Of a stretch of 64,000 bases of DNA, positions 1-10,829 are shown piece after piece; position 1 is the first letter of the stretch; every line of letters starts with the position of its first letter. A model generated the notes under the pieces. It saw nothing but the letters and a program-made list of their open reading frames with translations. It made no database searches and had not been told where the DNA came from. The DNA is taken from positions 41,974,347 to 42,038,346 of the forward strand of contig OY783203.1 in the NCBI GenBank assembly GCA_963678705.1, written 5' to 3'. A program made the translations under genes and the position numbers. The DNA is from Panorpa germanica. Its lineage: Eukaryota > Arthropoda > Insecta > Mecoptera > Panorpidae.

Positions 1-91
1 GACGTTAGCCTATTCCAGTAATAAATTTTATCACCGAAAATCTCATATTATGTTGGTAGTATTTTTAGTGGTGTTGCTTCATATATGTTAA

Positions 92-207
92 CTGCAAAGC
101 TGCCTAATAAGTTTACGATTATGTAAATACATAATCAATTTATTTTGATAACAACCTAACCCAGAAAATATATCTCTGGTCCGGGGATCGCCCACTGTGT
201 CATGTAT
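92..207 (-). repeat. tRNA-derived SINE, internally deleted copy
   Basis: Minus-strand copy of the SINE that recurs throughout this window. Read on the minus strand it runs from the head (GACACAGTGGGCGA) straight into the end of the B box (GATCCCCGGACCAGAG) and on through the body segment (TTGTTATCAAA, then ATTGATTATGT). The anticodon-like stretch between A box and B box is missing, apparently by deletion between two short CGA repeats. It therefore lacks a complete internal RNA polymerase III promoter. Confidence 0.8.
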
Positions 208-230
208 TATTATTAAAAAGAACACTTACC

Positions 231-330
231 GCCTTACTAATAAACCTGTTATAAAATTTATACCAGGTATAAAACCCTTATTATCAACTTATAACAGGTA
301 TAAACTTTATAACAGGTTTATTAGTAAGGC
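231..330. repeat. Fold-back inverted-repeat element (100 bp)
   Basis: The two ends are perfect inverted repeats for 25 bases, beginning GCCTTACTAATAAACC on the left and ending in its complement on the right. Imperfect pairing continues for about 20 more bases (GGTATAAA-type words), so nearly the whole element can fold into a hairpin. I see no convincing target duplication. It is either a short MITE or a solitary palindrome, and it codes for nothing. Confidence 0.75.
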
Positions 331-985
331 TTTTAAAGTACATCTCTATTTATGGTAATTAATATGAAATAATCATCTTGATATCGAATCACTAAATTAC
401 GAGTGTATAAATACGTTGGTGTTTGACAAGGTATTGTACGGGTACGGGTAAGATTGCCAACGTGTTGTGAGTTATCCAGGTCATCACTTAGATTTGAACG
501 CCCGCTGTGTTAGGGTTCCTGAGGGCTTAGACATCAGAGGGTACGAATGTTAGGGCTGTAAGGAATCTGTAATAACTGTAGACTCGTAGCAGGGGTTCAT
601 ACGATAACACGGTATTTGTGTCGTAGGTCTTTACCTCGCCTTCCACTTTCTTTAATGCTTAATACGTACAAACTTTGTTACACAAGTTTTCTTTAAAGAG
701 TTCGGAAAATGTTATATTCAAATTTATTTTATATTATCTACTATTTATAATGTTAAAAAAAGTATAATTTTCATACAAATGTTACAAACTTATATACAAC
801 ACATACTAAACGTTTGTTGTATGAGTTTATGGCATACATTTCTATAGTAGAAAATATACAAGACTAAACAAAAATAAGTAAACATATTATATACAGTGAC
901 ATTCAACCTGGATGTAGGGAATATTGGATAGAATTTGTTGATTTTCTAGAAAACGCTACAAAATATGTTAGTATGTAGCTTAAAT
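331..985. other. AT-rich stretch without recognised features
   Basis: I see no coding signal, RNA gene or repeat I can name here. A moderately GC-richer patch around 420-620 has stops in all frames. Confidence 0.5.
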
Positions 986-1103
986 CAGAGGCGGCCTTAG
1001 GGGGTGGCAAGCAGATCTGTCATCCCGGGGCCTCGCAAAGTTCTGCCACTCGGGACCTCGCAAAGATCTGCTGCCCGGGGCGCAATGGCTAAGGCCGCCC
1101 CTG
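986..1103. mobile_element. hAT-type MITE, GC-rich, 118 bp
   Basis: The left end CAGAGGCGGCCTTAG pairs with the right end CTAAGGCCGCCCCTG, a 15-base terminal inverted repeat with one mismatch. The CAG...CTG ends are typical of hAT elements. The flanks GCTTAAAT and GCTTACAAT look like a degenerate 8-base target duplication. The interior carries internal repeats of the words CCTCGCAAAG and GGCAGCAGATC (either strand). It is non-coding and would need a transposase in trans. A diverged fragment of the same family lies at 34038-34075. Confidence 0.75.
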
Positions 1104-1199
1104 CTTACAATGTATAGAATATGCCCTCATATAATCCAATGATTGCTTTTTCTAAAAAAATTAATATTATTTTTTTCGCGGCGAAAATGTTATTTTAAA

Positions 1200-1413
1200 T
1201 TTAAATTTTATTTATTTAACGTCGGTTTATTTCGTGGAGTGGACTAATATATGAGGGTTACAACGCTCCCTAATAAGTGTATGATTATGTACAAACATAA
1301 TCAATTTAACCTAATAACAACCAAACGCGGAAAATATCACTCCGGTCCGGGGTTCGAATCCGAACATACAGCAGCCAACTTCAAGCACCAATCATGCTCT
1401 CGCACATTGTGTC
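1200..1413 (-). repeat. tRNA-derived SINE, near full-length
   Basis: Minus-strand copy with head (GACACAATGTGCGAGAGCA), diverged B box (GGATTCGAACCCCGG), the TTGTTATTAGGTT and ATTGATTATG body words, and the tail ending in ACCGACGTTAAATAAA. It is one of the more complete copies and helps define the family length of about 210-240 bp. Confidence 0.85.
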
Positions 1414-2089
1414 TCCTTATTAGGATTAGATATTAAATATTAAAAACTATTACCGGGAAATACTTTTTTAGAATTTCAAATAATTTCATAAAATGAAATA
1501 GTATTTATTATATTACATCTAATATTTATTCCCAACTTTGAAACTTTGAAAATGATTATATCAAGAATTGTTAAATTGAATATCTTCTTAAAGTTGAATA
1601 CAATGAAAGTTTGATCAACATATAATGCGCTTAGCTCTTTGCACCTTCTGTTTGTAGAAATATAATTTCAGTTATATCTTTTGAAGAAACTTTTAACAAA
1701 GATCCTAAAATTCCTTGTCCAAGTCCAATAGATTTTATGTTACGTTAATAATTAAATTTCGATTTTAACCTGAGATAATAAAGTATTAATAAAGTAGGAT
1801 AAAATGGAAAATAGAAATTGTTTAAATGAAAGCCACTGCAAATAAGACTTAGAATTTTCTTTGTTTCATTTTAATTTTACTTAAATATTGAAATTATATT
1901 CTTATGTCCGATAGATTTTAAATTAAATAATTAAATTAAAACTATTTTACTTTTTTTTATGTATGCCTTTTGTTTTAAGGTTTAATATAAAAAATAAACT
2001 ATATGTGGTTTAAAAGATGTGAGATTTCGAAAGCGGATTTTAGATAATAAATACAAAAGCTTCTTTTTAATAATTATTTTTAAGATAAG
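1414..2089. other. AT-rich stretch without recognised features
   Basis: No open frame of note and no repeat I can name. Confidence 0.5.
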
Positions 2090-2154
2090 AGAAGTGGGGG
2101 GGGGGAGGGATCAAAATGACAGAAAAGTTCTGTGACGTAATTTATTGATGGCTC
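2090..2154 (+). repeat. Right end of the GACGTAATTTATGGATGG MITE family
   Basis: Contains a G run followed by TGTGACGTAATTTATTGATGG, which matches the right terminus of the dispersed family seen complete at 3668-3822 and 8168-8422. Only the right end is preserved. Confidence 0.55.
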
Positions 2155-2425
2155 CTTACTATATTTTAACTTAATTAATGCACAAAAACCGAATAACAAT
2201 TTTCAAATTTTTAATCACATAGTTTAAAAATAAGAACGTGGTTGTAGTTTTAAAAATAAATTAAAATAAAGAAAAATTAAATTAAATAATTAGTAGGTGC
2301 GCCACGCTTTTATTATTAAACAATTTGATATAATCATTTTAAATTTTTTTTAATTTTTTCACTATGTTAAGTAGTTTTTTTCCTTGAAATTCAAAAATTA
2401 ATAAATTTTTTTTTTTATTTTTCAG

Positions 2426-2620
2426 AATTTTAACGATTCAGCTATCAACTTTGATCTAGTTTCGAACTATATCGTCCGGCCTTCACTCAACTACATCACC
2501 AGGCAACTTCAGAAACGCACTCAACAAAACTTCACTTCAATTGTTAGTATTTTTCTTGTTTTAATTCAAATGTATTTTATATGGACCTATTTATTTGATC
2601 AATTTCATTACCTAAGCTAA
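2426..2620 (+). CDS. Candidate coding exon ending in a hydrophobic segment
   Basis: A strong acceptor (long T run, then TTTTTCAG) precedes an open frame of 64 codons that starts NFNDSAINFDLVSNYIV and continues RPSLNYITRQLQKRTQQ before a hydrophobic run (IFLVLIQMYFIWTYLF) and a TAA at 2618-2620. The first 120 bases are clearly GC-richer than their surroundings. There are two readings. It may be a terminal exon with a C-terminal transmembrane helix. Alternatively, an internal exon may end at ATT|GTTAGT near 2543, with the hydrophobic part being translated intron. I recognise no family. If real, it belongs to a plus-strand gene entering from the left, separate from the gene that starts at 5603, because that gene has its own ATG and signal peptide. 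Confidence 0.45.
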   Translation, partial: NFNDSAINFDLVSNYIVRPSLNYITRQLQKRTQQNFTSIVSIFLVLIQMYFIWTYLFDQFHYLS

Positions 2621-3667
2621 CAAGAAGTTCAATTTCATAGTAAAAATTTTTAAGAAAAAAAAATTAAAAAATTTTCTCAAAAATGTTCATGTTTCTTTTT
2701 CAGTATACCATTATTAGATAAATGTATTTTCAATTCAATCCAATTTTTCTATTACTAAATAATTTCATGAACTTAAGGAAAAATAGTAATAAATAGTCAA
2801 ATTTCGTGTTGAAATCTGGTCCATATTTAATATTTCAATATTTTCGTAAGCTAAACTAGATAGTAAGTCAACTCCCATTACACTTGATTAACTGTAATTG
2901 CATGCTTGTCTTATTGTTGTAGAAAATATCTTCTTTCCTTCTTTCTTTTCATATATACTTTAGTGTGGATGCGGATGAGTGGATGGAAGAATTTTCAGCT
3001 TCAGTACGAATTTAATATATATATATAAAATAGGGGATCATAATATTTGTAGGTATTTAATACCTTAATAGGTTGCTGCGATTTCAATTGATCACGAAAA
3101 TATGTGATCGATAAACTCCTAGCAGAACACGAAGACAGATTTATTTCAGGGTGGTTTTGTCACTCTGATGTCCGGACATCAGTTTTCCAGATGTTTAAAT
3201 GGGCTTGTGAATCATGTTTTAATTTCTATAAAACTGGTGCCAGCTATTGGCTACTAGGATCTCAAATGTCCAATTATTTTTTAATAACTCGCTATATTTT
3301 AGGAGATATTAACAATTAAAAATGTCATTTTCTAAATTTAGAAAATTCCAATAAATGGTACGTCACATGCAGCAAATGTGCCATCTCTTTTATACAACAG
3401 AGACTCATAGGAGTGTGAGACGATATGCCATTACAATTAACAGCCGAGTTGTGTATCCCATGAAGTATTATATAAAGAAATGAGTTCACAAGCCCACTCT
3501 AGAAGAAAGATTTAAAATCGGTTTCCATAAATAAAAAAAATACTCAGTTTCGGTTTACATATTTCTTTCCCAATATTCGTGGTCTGATTCAGTTTGGAGG
3601 TTGGCCCCAGCGATAAATATTTGGTGACTCTTATATTGTAGATTTTCTGAAAAATATCTACTTTTCC
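2621..3667. other. AT-rich stretch without recognised features
   Basis: A 71-codon open frame at 3104-3319 (plus) has no homology I recognise and no convincing splice or start context. I treat it as chance. Confidence 0.5.
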
Positions 3668-3822
3668 ACTTATCCATAAGTTACGTCACACAAATTTAAT
3701 AATATTTTAACCCCCTCGCCCCATTGTCAAGCTTTGTCACACATTTGAAAAAAAAAATGTCACAACTTTCACACTTTGAGGACCCTCTGCCCCCTGGTTT
3801 ATGTGTGACGTAATTAATAGAT
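3668..3822. mobile_element. MITE with CCATCCATAA / TTAATGGATGG-type ends
   Basis: The left end reads TATCCATAAGTTACGTCACAC and the right end GTGTGACGTAATTAATAGATG, which form terminal inverted repeats of about 20 bases. The interior has the family's C-rich stretch and repeated TTGTCACAC / TGTCACA words. It is non-coding. Related copies or ends lie at 2090, 8168, 20930, 28952 and 35539. Confidence 0.7.
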
Positions 3823-3951
3823 GTTCACTTACATCTCATTACGAAATATTTCTTTTACACTTATACTATAGTACACAGTTGCTATACTCAGCTTCAACTG
3901 GGTTATAACAGGTCCACTGTTCTTTAGCTAGTTCATTCTCACAGTGCCGTA

Positions 3952-4104
3952 TCAAGACTGAGGGGCGGTACTCAATAAAGGGACTATTTTTTTAGCTCCC
4001 TCGTGAAATCAATTGTATGTAAACCGTTTTGGAGGACCTTCTGTAGATCTCACGCGTAATCTATTTTATATGGTTACCACCACCCCACCCACGGTACGTC
4101 TCTG
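3952..4104. mobile_element. Possible hAT-type MITE
   Basis: Bounded by CAGTGCCGTA and TACGTCTCTG (8 of 10 paired). The flanking octamers CATTCTCA and CATCCCCT agree at only 5 of 8 positions. An internal segment around 3996-4024 (AGCTCCCTCGTGAAAT) is shared with 52904-52932, which supports a dispersed repeat. The class assignment is tentative. Confidence 0.35.
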
Positions 4105-4161
4105 CATCCCCTGTTGGGCTAAGACCAAACTAATGCGGTAATAATCGTAGCTACTAGACTA

Positions 4162-4421
4162 CACTGTTAAAAAAATGATTCATAACATTTCTTAAGCATT
4201 TTCAATAACCACTGTATTGAAAAAGAAAAACAGATGCCATATATTAATTTAGTTAACATATTAGTGCCTTTTAATAGAATTGTTTTGTAATATTTTATTG
4301 ATTATTAATAATTAATATAACTAATTAATTAATTAAAATATATTAATCTTAAAAATATTTAATTAAGTTTTAAATTTTAATATACATTTTTCCATAAAAT
4401 TTAAGAATATTTTTAACAGTG
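4162..4421. mobile_element. AT-rich MITE with CACTGTTAAAAA ends
   Basis: The left end CACTGTTAAAAA and right end TTTTTAACAGTG form a 12-base perfect terminal inverted repeat. Further pairing is looser (CTTAAG-type words). The interior is almost pure AT with TTAATTAATTAA runs. The bases flanking the ends are TA on the left and CA on the right, so a TA duplication (Tc1/mariner style) is possible but not demonstrated. Confidence 0.6.
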
Positions 4422-4721
4422 CAAAATCCAGGATTGAGATTAAATGCGGCAAATTGACGGAAATGTTGGTAAATAAATTTTTCTGACTAATTTTAGTGTG
4501 CTGATTCGGAATATTAAGTTTTTCGAGCTAAATTTTAAAGAAATTGCGGTTTAAAATGATTTTCTTGCAATATCTTCAATATTTTCAATCTGATAGAGTA
4601 CCTACTCAATTTCCTAACATTTGGGAATACATTTTTTTTTGTATGTGGTGAAACTGAAAGCACTTCCTAAGAGGCTTAAAGACTGTAATATATTCGAAAT
4701 CAGCCCGTTTAAATTAGAAAG

Positions 4722-4955
4722 AGAGGACGCAGTGCGCAAGGATTGATGCTTGACGACATACTACTATGTCTTCGGGCTCGATCCCCGGATCAGAGTTTTA
4801 TTTTCTAGGTTTAGTTGTTATCAAATTGAATTGATTATGTACATACATATTCGTAGTAATGTAGTTGCCATATATAAGGCCACGACAGCATATAGTAAGA
4901 GGTCGTCGGTTATAGGACTTAGCATCGGAAATAGGTCGACGTAAAATACATTTAA
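4722..4955 (+). repeat. tRNA-derived SINE, near full-length
   Basis: Plus-strand copy with head (GACGCAGTGCGCAAGGATTG), B box (CGGGCTCGATCCCCGGA), the TTGTTATCAAATTGAATTG body, TATATAAGGCCACGAC, the AGTAAGAGGTCGTCGGT segment, and tail AGGTCGACGTAAAATA. Only the A-box-like region is notably diverged. It lies about 650 bp upstream of the exon at 5603. Confidence 0.88.
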
Positions 4956-5014
4956 AAAAAAATTAGTAAGAAAAGTGTATTTACAAGCGTTCCGTTATTT
5001 GCAGCATTGCGGGG

Positions 5015-5254
5015 CCTAGACCCCGTTGAGGAATAATTCCGCGCGGTTTTTTTCTACGGGGTTTTAATTCTGTATACTAAAACTTACCTAGCACATTTTG
5101 CGAATAAATTCATTTGAGTTTATATGCAGCGCTTCACTACGCCAAGCGACGGATGCATACTGCTTTTAAAGAGGTACGCCGCGTAAGATTAAAACAGGCG
5201 GGGTGTGCATGTTCATATGTTTCTATGTGTTATTCCTCAATGGTGTCTAGCCCT
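5015..5254. mobile_element. MITE with CTAGACCCC...AGGAATAATTCC ends, copy 1
   Basis: The left end has CCTAGACCCCGTTGAGGAAT and the right end TTATTCCTCAATGGTGTCTA, forming an inverted repeat of about 24 bases. The interior matches the copy at 58540-58865 (ACTAAAACTTACCTAGC, then AATTCATTTGAGTTTATATG). This copy ends about 125 bp upstream of a candidate initiator and 350 bp upstream of the first coding exon. Confidence 0.75.
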
Positions 5255-5376
5255 CAGTGATTTATAGAGACATATTTCTAAATAGTTCTGTCTAGACTTA
5301 TTCTTAATTTGTTGTAACATGTATTTTTAATGTCTTGTGTATGATGTATGTCCAAGAGGAAACAATACTTGACTTT

Positions 5377-5602
5377 TCAGTTCCGTTTTGACTATCGTTA
5401 CTTATTACATAAGTTAGCTATTTAATAATTAACATACAAAGTCGCTGCTTTAAGTGTTTATTTGCTCTCTGGTGTTTATTGAGTGTTTCAACGATTGTGG
5501 AATAGTGCAACGACTAATTAACGAGTGTTTTAATCAACAGCGCTTTTGAGCTCACAAGGTACAAACATCATCAACATTCGGTTTTTCGCGTTTTTCGCTC
5601 AC
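5377..5602 (+). promoter_or_regulatory. Possible initiator and 5' untranslated region
   Basis: TCAGTT at 5377-5382 matches the arthropod initiator consensus (TCAKTY). No TATA box is evident upstream and no good downstream promoter element lies 28 bases after the A. The segment to 5602 contains no ATG in a good context and leads into the coding exon. This is inference, and the transcription start is unknown. Confidence 0.25.
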
Positions 5603-5678
5603 ATGAAAAACTTCTTACCTCGCGAAATAGTAATGATGGTTTTTCTGTGGGGTAGTGTTTTAGCGGGCAGCCTCGGAG
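5603..5678 (+). CDS. First coding exon: signal peptide of a small membrane or secreted protein
   Basis: The ATG at 5603 (context CTCACATGA) opens a frame reading MKNFLPREIVMMVFLWG and then SVLAGSLG. That is a charged N-region, a hydrophobic core and small residues suited to signal peptidase. It is followed by a near-perfect donor, GGAG|GTAAGT, at 5678/5679. One base (G) is left over, so the next exon must supply two bases. The exon at 59446 does so and gives Ala followed by LDEKDPPR. Reading through the donor instead adds about 26 unremarkable residues before a stop at 5756. Identity is unknown; the signal-peptide and splice calls come directly from the sequence. A TTG-initiated upstream extension of the frame is open but has no reason to be used. 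Confidence 0.65.
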
Positions 5679-6199
5679 GTAAGTCAACAATTATCCATGT
5701 TAGCATGCTAGTTAGTCGCTTTATGAAAAATGGAAAATTTTTACAACTTGAAAATTAATTTTATTTTCAACTTTAGAATTCGGTCTTTAAATTTTTATAC
5801 TAATGATTGATATTATTGAAAACGATTCTAAAGTTGTAGCATTTCAAAAATATTTCAAAACATCGGTGCAGACAATCGTGCCCGAGAGTCATATTTTTCT
5901 TGTATATCGAATACACTTTAGTCTACATGAAAATGAAAGTAATAAAGTATATGCATAAGTAAAGTAATATGAAATATGTCATTTAATGATTGCATGCCAG
6001 TATTAGTTCGTATTTTTCGACTATTCGAATGTATGTAGACTAAATTTGTGTATACTTTCCTTCGGTAGTAATATAGTAATATTCGGAGTAATATGTATTA
6101 TTTAATATTTTGTTCCTTTTGTAATCGAATAAATTTAAAACTAAATAAGTGTATGAGGTATAATATAAGTACACTAGAGTTAGCGACGACTGTCTTTTG

Positions 6200-6500
6200 T
6201 GTGTGAATTGAGTTTCATTTCAAATTTTAATTCCATTTTTTAAATTGAAACATTTAACTCGTTCCATATTTATTTTACATATAACAACAAATAATTTTTT
6301 CATATAAGCTGACTAAAAAAATATATAAATTTCAATTTGTTCATTATTTGACCAACTTTTTTTCAAAATTTGGGATATTTTTTTTCGATTTGTAAATTAG
6401 GTAGCATAGTTAGAGTTAGTATTTCAACTTTGTAGCCAAATTTTTACCCTTGGCAAAAATCGCTCCCGTGCCCCCAAATAATATTTTTGAATTTGTAGTA
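6200..6500 (+). repeat. Dispersed AT-rich repeat, copy 1 of 2
   Basis: Shares ordered words with 43840-44060: TCAAATTTTAATT, AAATTGAAA, TTTTTCATATA, GCTGACTA or GACTGACTA, and GCAAAAA...CCCGTGC...CAAATAA. It is non-coding and I cannot assign a class. Confidence 0.5.
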
Positions 6501-7125
6501 CAGTACGAGTACAATGGCGTACCGGGATTAATGGGAGGTTTTAAGGTTAAATAGGTTATTCACTTAGTATCTTTTATTATACTTCATATAATATATCTTC
6601 GAAAAAAGATGTTATACATATTACATACATATATCTATATTTAAATTATAAAAAATTGTTTGTTTGTGAAAATTTTCCATGTTCTATCTAAGCTACATAT
6701 GAATAATTTTAATTATGTAATGCATAAGCAAATGTAAATAATTATAGTTGTATTCTAATTAATATAATGTCAATATCAAAAATGTATTTGTTTATTAATA
6801 ACTTTATTATACAATAATAGAGTTGTTAGAAAATGTCAGAGAGAAAGAGAGAATAAAGTGAAAGACATAAGGAAAGAAAGAGATAGAGAGAATAGAAAAT
6901 GAACACTTTCATGAAATTTAATATGGTGATACAGGTGATAGATACTACTGTAATTACCATAATGAAATCAAAATAATTACCATAAATAAATAAACATATC
7001 AAATTTTAATGTTTCAAATTAGTTTAATGAATGTTTATTTTGATTAAAAACTGATTTAATTTGTAAATAGGATATTTTAATAAACTATACCAAGTAAAAC
7101 AAAACCAAAGGCTTGCATATAAAGT
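6501..7125. other. AT-rich stretch with a purine run
   Basis: Positions 6838-6900 are a GA-rich low-complexity run (GAGAGAAAGAGAGAATAAAG). Nothing else recognised. Confidence 0.5.
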
Positions 7126-7126
7126 C

Positions 7127-7255
7127 TTAGGCCCTCCGCACACGAGTCGACTGTGCGTAACAATAGCATAACCGGGGATTTTATTGTGTCGTATTTGTAT
7201 GTATATATGTATTTAAATACTTTTGAATAGTATTTGTGCACATCTCTGCTCATGA
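7127..7255. repeat. hAT MITE right end plus a second repeat fragment
   Basis: Positions 7204-7248 (TATTTAAATACTTTTGAATA, then TTTGTGCACATCTCTG) match the right arm of the intact hAT MITE at 62706-62880. The left arm is absent. Just before it, TTAGGCCCTCCGCACACGAG (from about 7128) matches TTAGGCCGTCTGCACACGGG at about 58270, which points to another dispersed element. Confidence 0.55.
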
Positions 7256-8167
7256 TGTCACCATCAAAAGCATACATGCAACCAAGCTTGGCCCTAAAAC
7301 CGAGGAGCTGAAAACGTACTCCAAACCAGTTTAGTTTCGTTCGTGCCGTGTGTTTTCTATCACTCGTATACATGATCGTTCTCTCACTAACAACACAGTT
7401 CCATTCTCATTCGGTTCGGGCAGATTCGGGGCTAAAGTTTGCAATCAGTCGCCTCAAGTACAACTGCAGTGGGATTCAATACATTTCACTCTTAATAGAT
7501 GCGTACTGTTGAAAAATATGCTAAAGATGAGGGTTAAGGGTTCCCTCATCCCTAATACTCAAGTTTAAGATTTGACCTATACATGATGAAAAGAAAAATT
7601 TCTGCCTGTCCAAAATGCAGAACACGATGCCTCAGTTGGGATTGCTATTATAGTACTGACAAAATGTCAATGAAGATGCACATTATGTTAAATCTTTCTA
7701 CACGAAATATTAGAATAACTGTATAAAAGTTTTACACAAAATTATTTTTTTCAACTAATTTGTTAATTTGAGTTTTACATTTCCTACATAAAGCCCCCCC
7801 AAAAATTTCATTAAGTTCAGCTTCCTGAAAGTTTACTTTTTTGTACTTTTTTATATGCAAATTTAATTTTAACTTTATATAAAAATACATTTTCTCTTAA
7901 TGCAAATAGCGCAATTAAAAATATCCATTTAATTAATTCATTGAAATACAAATATATACGGGTATAATCTGTAAATCCTCTGTACGAGTTGTATGTATGT
8001 ATTCGTATATTTATTTACATAAAAAAAAGAAGTCACTATAGTTTACGAACTGATAGAAACTACTCGCATATTCACAATATTGTTATGAAAGTTAGAACTT
8101 GTAACCAAGTAAACTCGTAGTTCACCAAGATTTTGGGTTAAAAATGTTATTTTTGTACTACTGAAAA
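7256..8167. other. Stretch without recognised features
   Basis: A 72-codon plus-strand frame at 7350-7568 is protein-like in places but has no start context, splice sites or family resemblance. The rest is AT-rich. Confidence 0.5.
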
Positions 8168-8422
8168 CATCCATAAATTATGTAACACAAATTTTGTGAT
8201 TTTTCAAACCATCCACCTCGTTCACGTCACATCTTGTCACACATGGGTGGACTACCCCCCCTGTTGTACCGTCACATATTTGGAAAAATGTATATTTTAT
8301 TGTGTTTTTTTTGGTCTTGTTTTAGAAACTGAATTTAAAATTAAATGCAACGTCAAAAAACTTGCGACTCTCTTTGTGGACTCCCTCCTCCCCTCTTTGT
8401 ATGTAATGTAATTAATGGATGG
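8168..8422. mobile_element. MITE with CCATCCATAA / TTAATGGATGG ends
   Basis: The left end CATCCATAAATTATGTAACA and the right end TGTAATGTAATTAATGGATG are terminal inverted repeats. The interior has the family's C-rich stretch, GTCACATCTTGTCACACAT and TATTTGGAAAAATG. A 71-codon plus frame here is a product of the element's composition. Confidence 0.7.
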
Positions 8423-9869
8423 CCCCTAATATGTATTTAATTGTAATATTAAAAGAGCAAATCATTTTAACTCTTATTAAAAACAATATTTGCGTAAAGT
8501 ATTATTTGTCTGTACTTTTATTTATTAGCATCTCAGATTTTTACAATCTATCCCATAGGATATTTATCAATATTTCAACTTCTATGCTGGACACCTTGTA
8601 CAGTAGTACATAGAATTGTTTCTGTGTGTTTCTATAAAAACATTTCACAGCTAATGCATTTATTATATGATGTTAAAGAACGTTAATAAACAAAAACACA
8701 AAGAAGTATATCTTTGCCATTATTTAAAAACCTTTTCTTATTATTGACATATATTTTACAGGTTACTGTTTACTGTTATTATTTACTTTTTATTCTTTAA
8801 TGCTTACGTGCGTGCCAGCTCTCTCTGTGTTCAGATCTTTATGCTCCGAGCTTGGATCACAATTCACTTCTAATTATTTGTATGACATAAAACACTTGAA
8901 TTTAAACCATTTCTAGTTTTTGTCTCTGTTTAGAATAGCACATTTGATTTTTTTATGCGCGGAAATAAATATATAGAATTAATGTATTTTTAAATCGCAA
9001 ATTCGAAAATCCAATAGTACGGGACAAAAAGCATCATACTATGAATTATTACTTCGATTACCTTTTACATACTTTCAGGCATACTTTCAAAGAAATATAT
9101 AGTAGATAGATAGAATTGTTTATTGTAAAAAGAAATAACAGTAAGGGCCCCTTTTTTGGAGATTGGTCCGATGCGACCGCATCCTTTGTTTGTACCTGGT
9201 CCGGTATTGTGTATTGACAACATCTCACATAGATACGTGAACTATTAAATAGACAACCCTTGAATGTGTGTAACAGCACAAGAACTATTTATTATATTTA
9301 TATAGATAGAAACTTTATATTAGATCGTACGATAAAACATTGCCGAACGGTCGAATTTTGGACTTATAGATCTAGACTAAAACAATCTAGAAGTAATTAA
9401 TTTGCATAAGTAATTTTAAGTAATGCCTATTTCAAATTCTAGTAAACATTACAAATGACTTATATTTTTTATACCCAGATAATATTAAAGTCCCCGTACA
9501 GTCATTAAAACGACGAAGATTCGTTTGCAGTATTTTTTTTTGAATGCATTAAGTTTTAGCGTTGATGATAAATAGAGCCCGTTCCAGTTGCTCAGCCCTG
9601 ATATACAAGATTTTGTTATGACGTACTGTTTTACAGAGAATAAAAAGTGGCTAAGCTAATAAAATTCGGATATAACTTTTTTTTTGGTAAGAAGTAACAT
9701 AAAAGTCTTATATGTTTAATTTAACAACTTTAGAAAAAATATAATTATGAAGTAAATTTATATCTAACATTATACGGATTCTTGTTTCTTAAAAAGTTTA
9801 CATTTTCTGACGATCGTACGAAGTTATTTCACCGTAATATCAGAAACTGATTCTATCAATATCAAGGTA
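8423..9869. other. AT-rich stretch without recognised features
   Basis: Short frames at 8419-8613 (plus) and 9058-9279 (minus) show no family resemblance or splice context. No repeat recognised. Confidence 0.5.
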
Positions 9870-10045
9870 GAAAATTGTCTTGCAGTGCAGTTTTACAGTT
9901 CTTTGCTTGTAAAACTAGCTAATTCAAGGAGCAACAAGCTAATTCTAAGGATCATTATCTACTTCTTACATATAAATTGTTTTGAAGTGCAGTTTCACAT
10001 TTGCTACGTTACTATAAGCTAAATAAAGTGTAACGCAATTTCATA
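9870..10045. repeat. Dispersed repeat with GTGCAGTTTTACAG words, copy 1 of 3
   Basis: Contains TTGCAGTGCAGTTTTACAG, AACTAGCTAATT, AGCAACAAGCTAATT and AAGTGTAACGCAATT. The same words, in the same or inverted order, occur at 17380-17530 and 30470-30590. GTGCAGTTTTACAG and GTGCAGTTTCACAT recur within the copy. Non-coding, class unknown. Confidence 0.5.
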
Positions 10046-10047
10046 TA

Positions 10048-10265
10048 GTGACGACATAGTTGACAAAAGCATTGATGCTTGATGCTACACTTCTGTGTCT
10101 TCGGATTCAATCGCCGGACCAGAGTTATATTTTTTGGGTTTGGTTCTTATCAAATTTTATACATGCATTATTATACATATATGTATGTATTTTATGAGGC
10201 TACGACACCATAAACACTACGTAGTAGAAAGTTGTCGGTGATAGGACTTAGCATCGGAAATTAAA
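10048..10265 (+). repeat. tRNA-derived SINE
   Basis: Plus-strand copy: head GACGACATAGTTGAC, B box CGGATTCAATCGCCGGAC (diverged), body TTATCAAATTTTATAC, ACGACACCATAAACACTACG, and tail GACTTAGCATCGGAAAT. Divergence in both promoter boxes argues that it is old. Confidence 0.85.
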
Positions 10266-10824
10266 TATATCGGAAAAATATATAATACAACGTAAAAAAC
10301 TGTTACTCAGATAATGATAAATACCCAAAGTATTATATAAGTCAGACATAAGAAATGTAGCAGCGTTGGTCGTAGAAAGCCAAATGTAGTAAACCAATAC
10401 GAGTGTACAGAGAAGGCGCCAATTTATTTCTGATGGACCTAGACATCATACCGCTGGCCCTGGTATAACTTTGAAGATGACATTAATTTGAAAACTTTAA
10501 AAATATTTTAATGTCCAGCTCGGATGATACTTGGCAAGAGTTTTTCTTTTGTTTTATGTAAAATATAATATAAATACTCGAGTTGGAAAAGGAAATTGAA
10601 TTCAGATTACGAAACTGAGTGGAATTGGTAAAAAATATACAAAGGACAACAACAATGCCAACAATGTTACTCAAATACATCTAATTCCCAATGAAAGATT
10701 CAATGAAATAACTAAGGTCTTTTTATAACTTCTAATTATCTAAGTTTAAATTTATTCATATAATTTGAAAACATACTTGCAATGTTATGCGTATTTTTAA
10801 TTACATTCAAATGAAAAAATGTTG
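10266..10824. other. AT-rich stretch without recognised features
   Basis: Nothing recognised on either strand. Confidence 0.5.
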
Positions 10825-10829
10825 TTAAT

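Noticed and set aside
3104-3319. 71-codon plus frame as a gene
   Set aside because: Opens in unremarkable AT-rich DNA with no promoter, splice sites or similarity.
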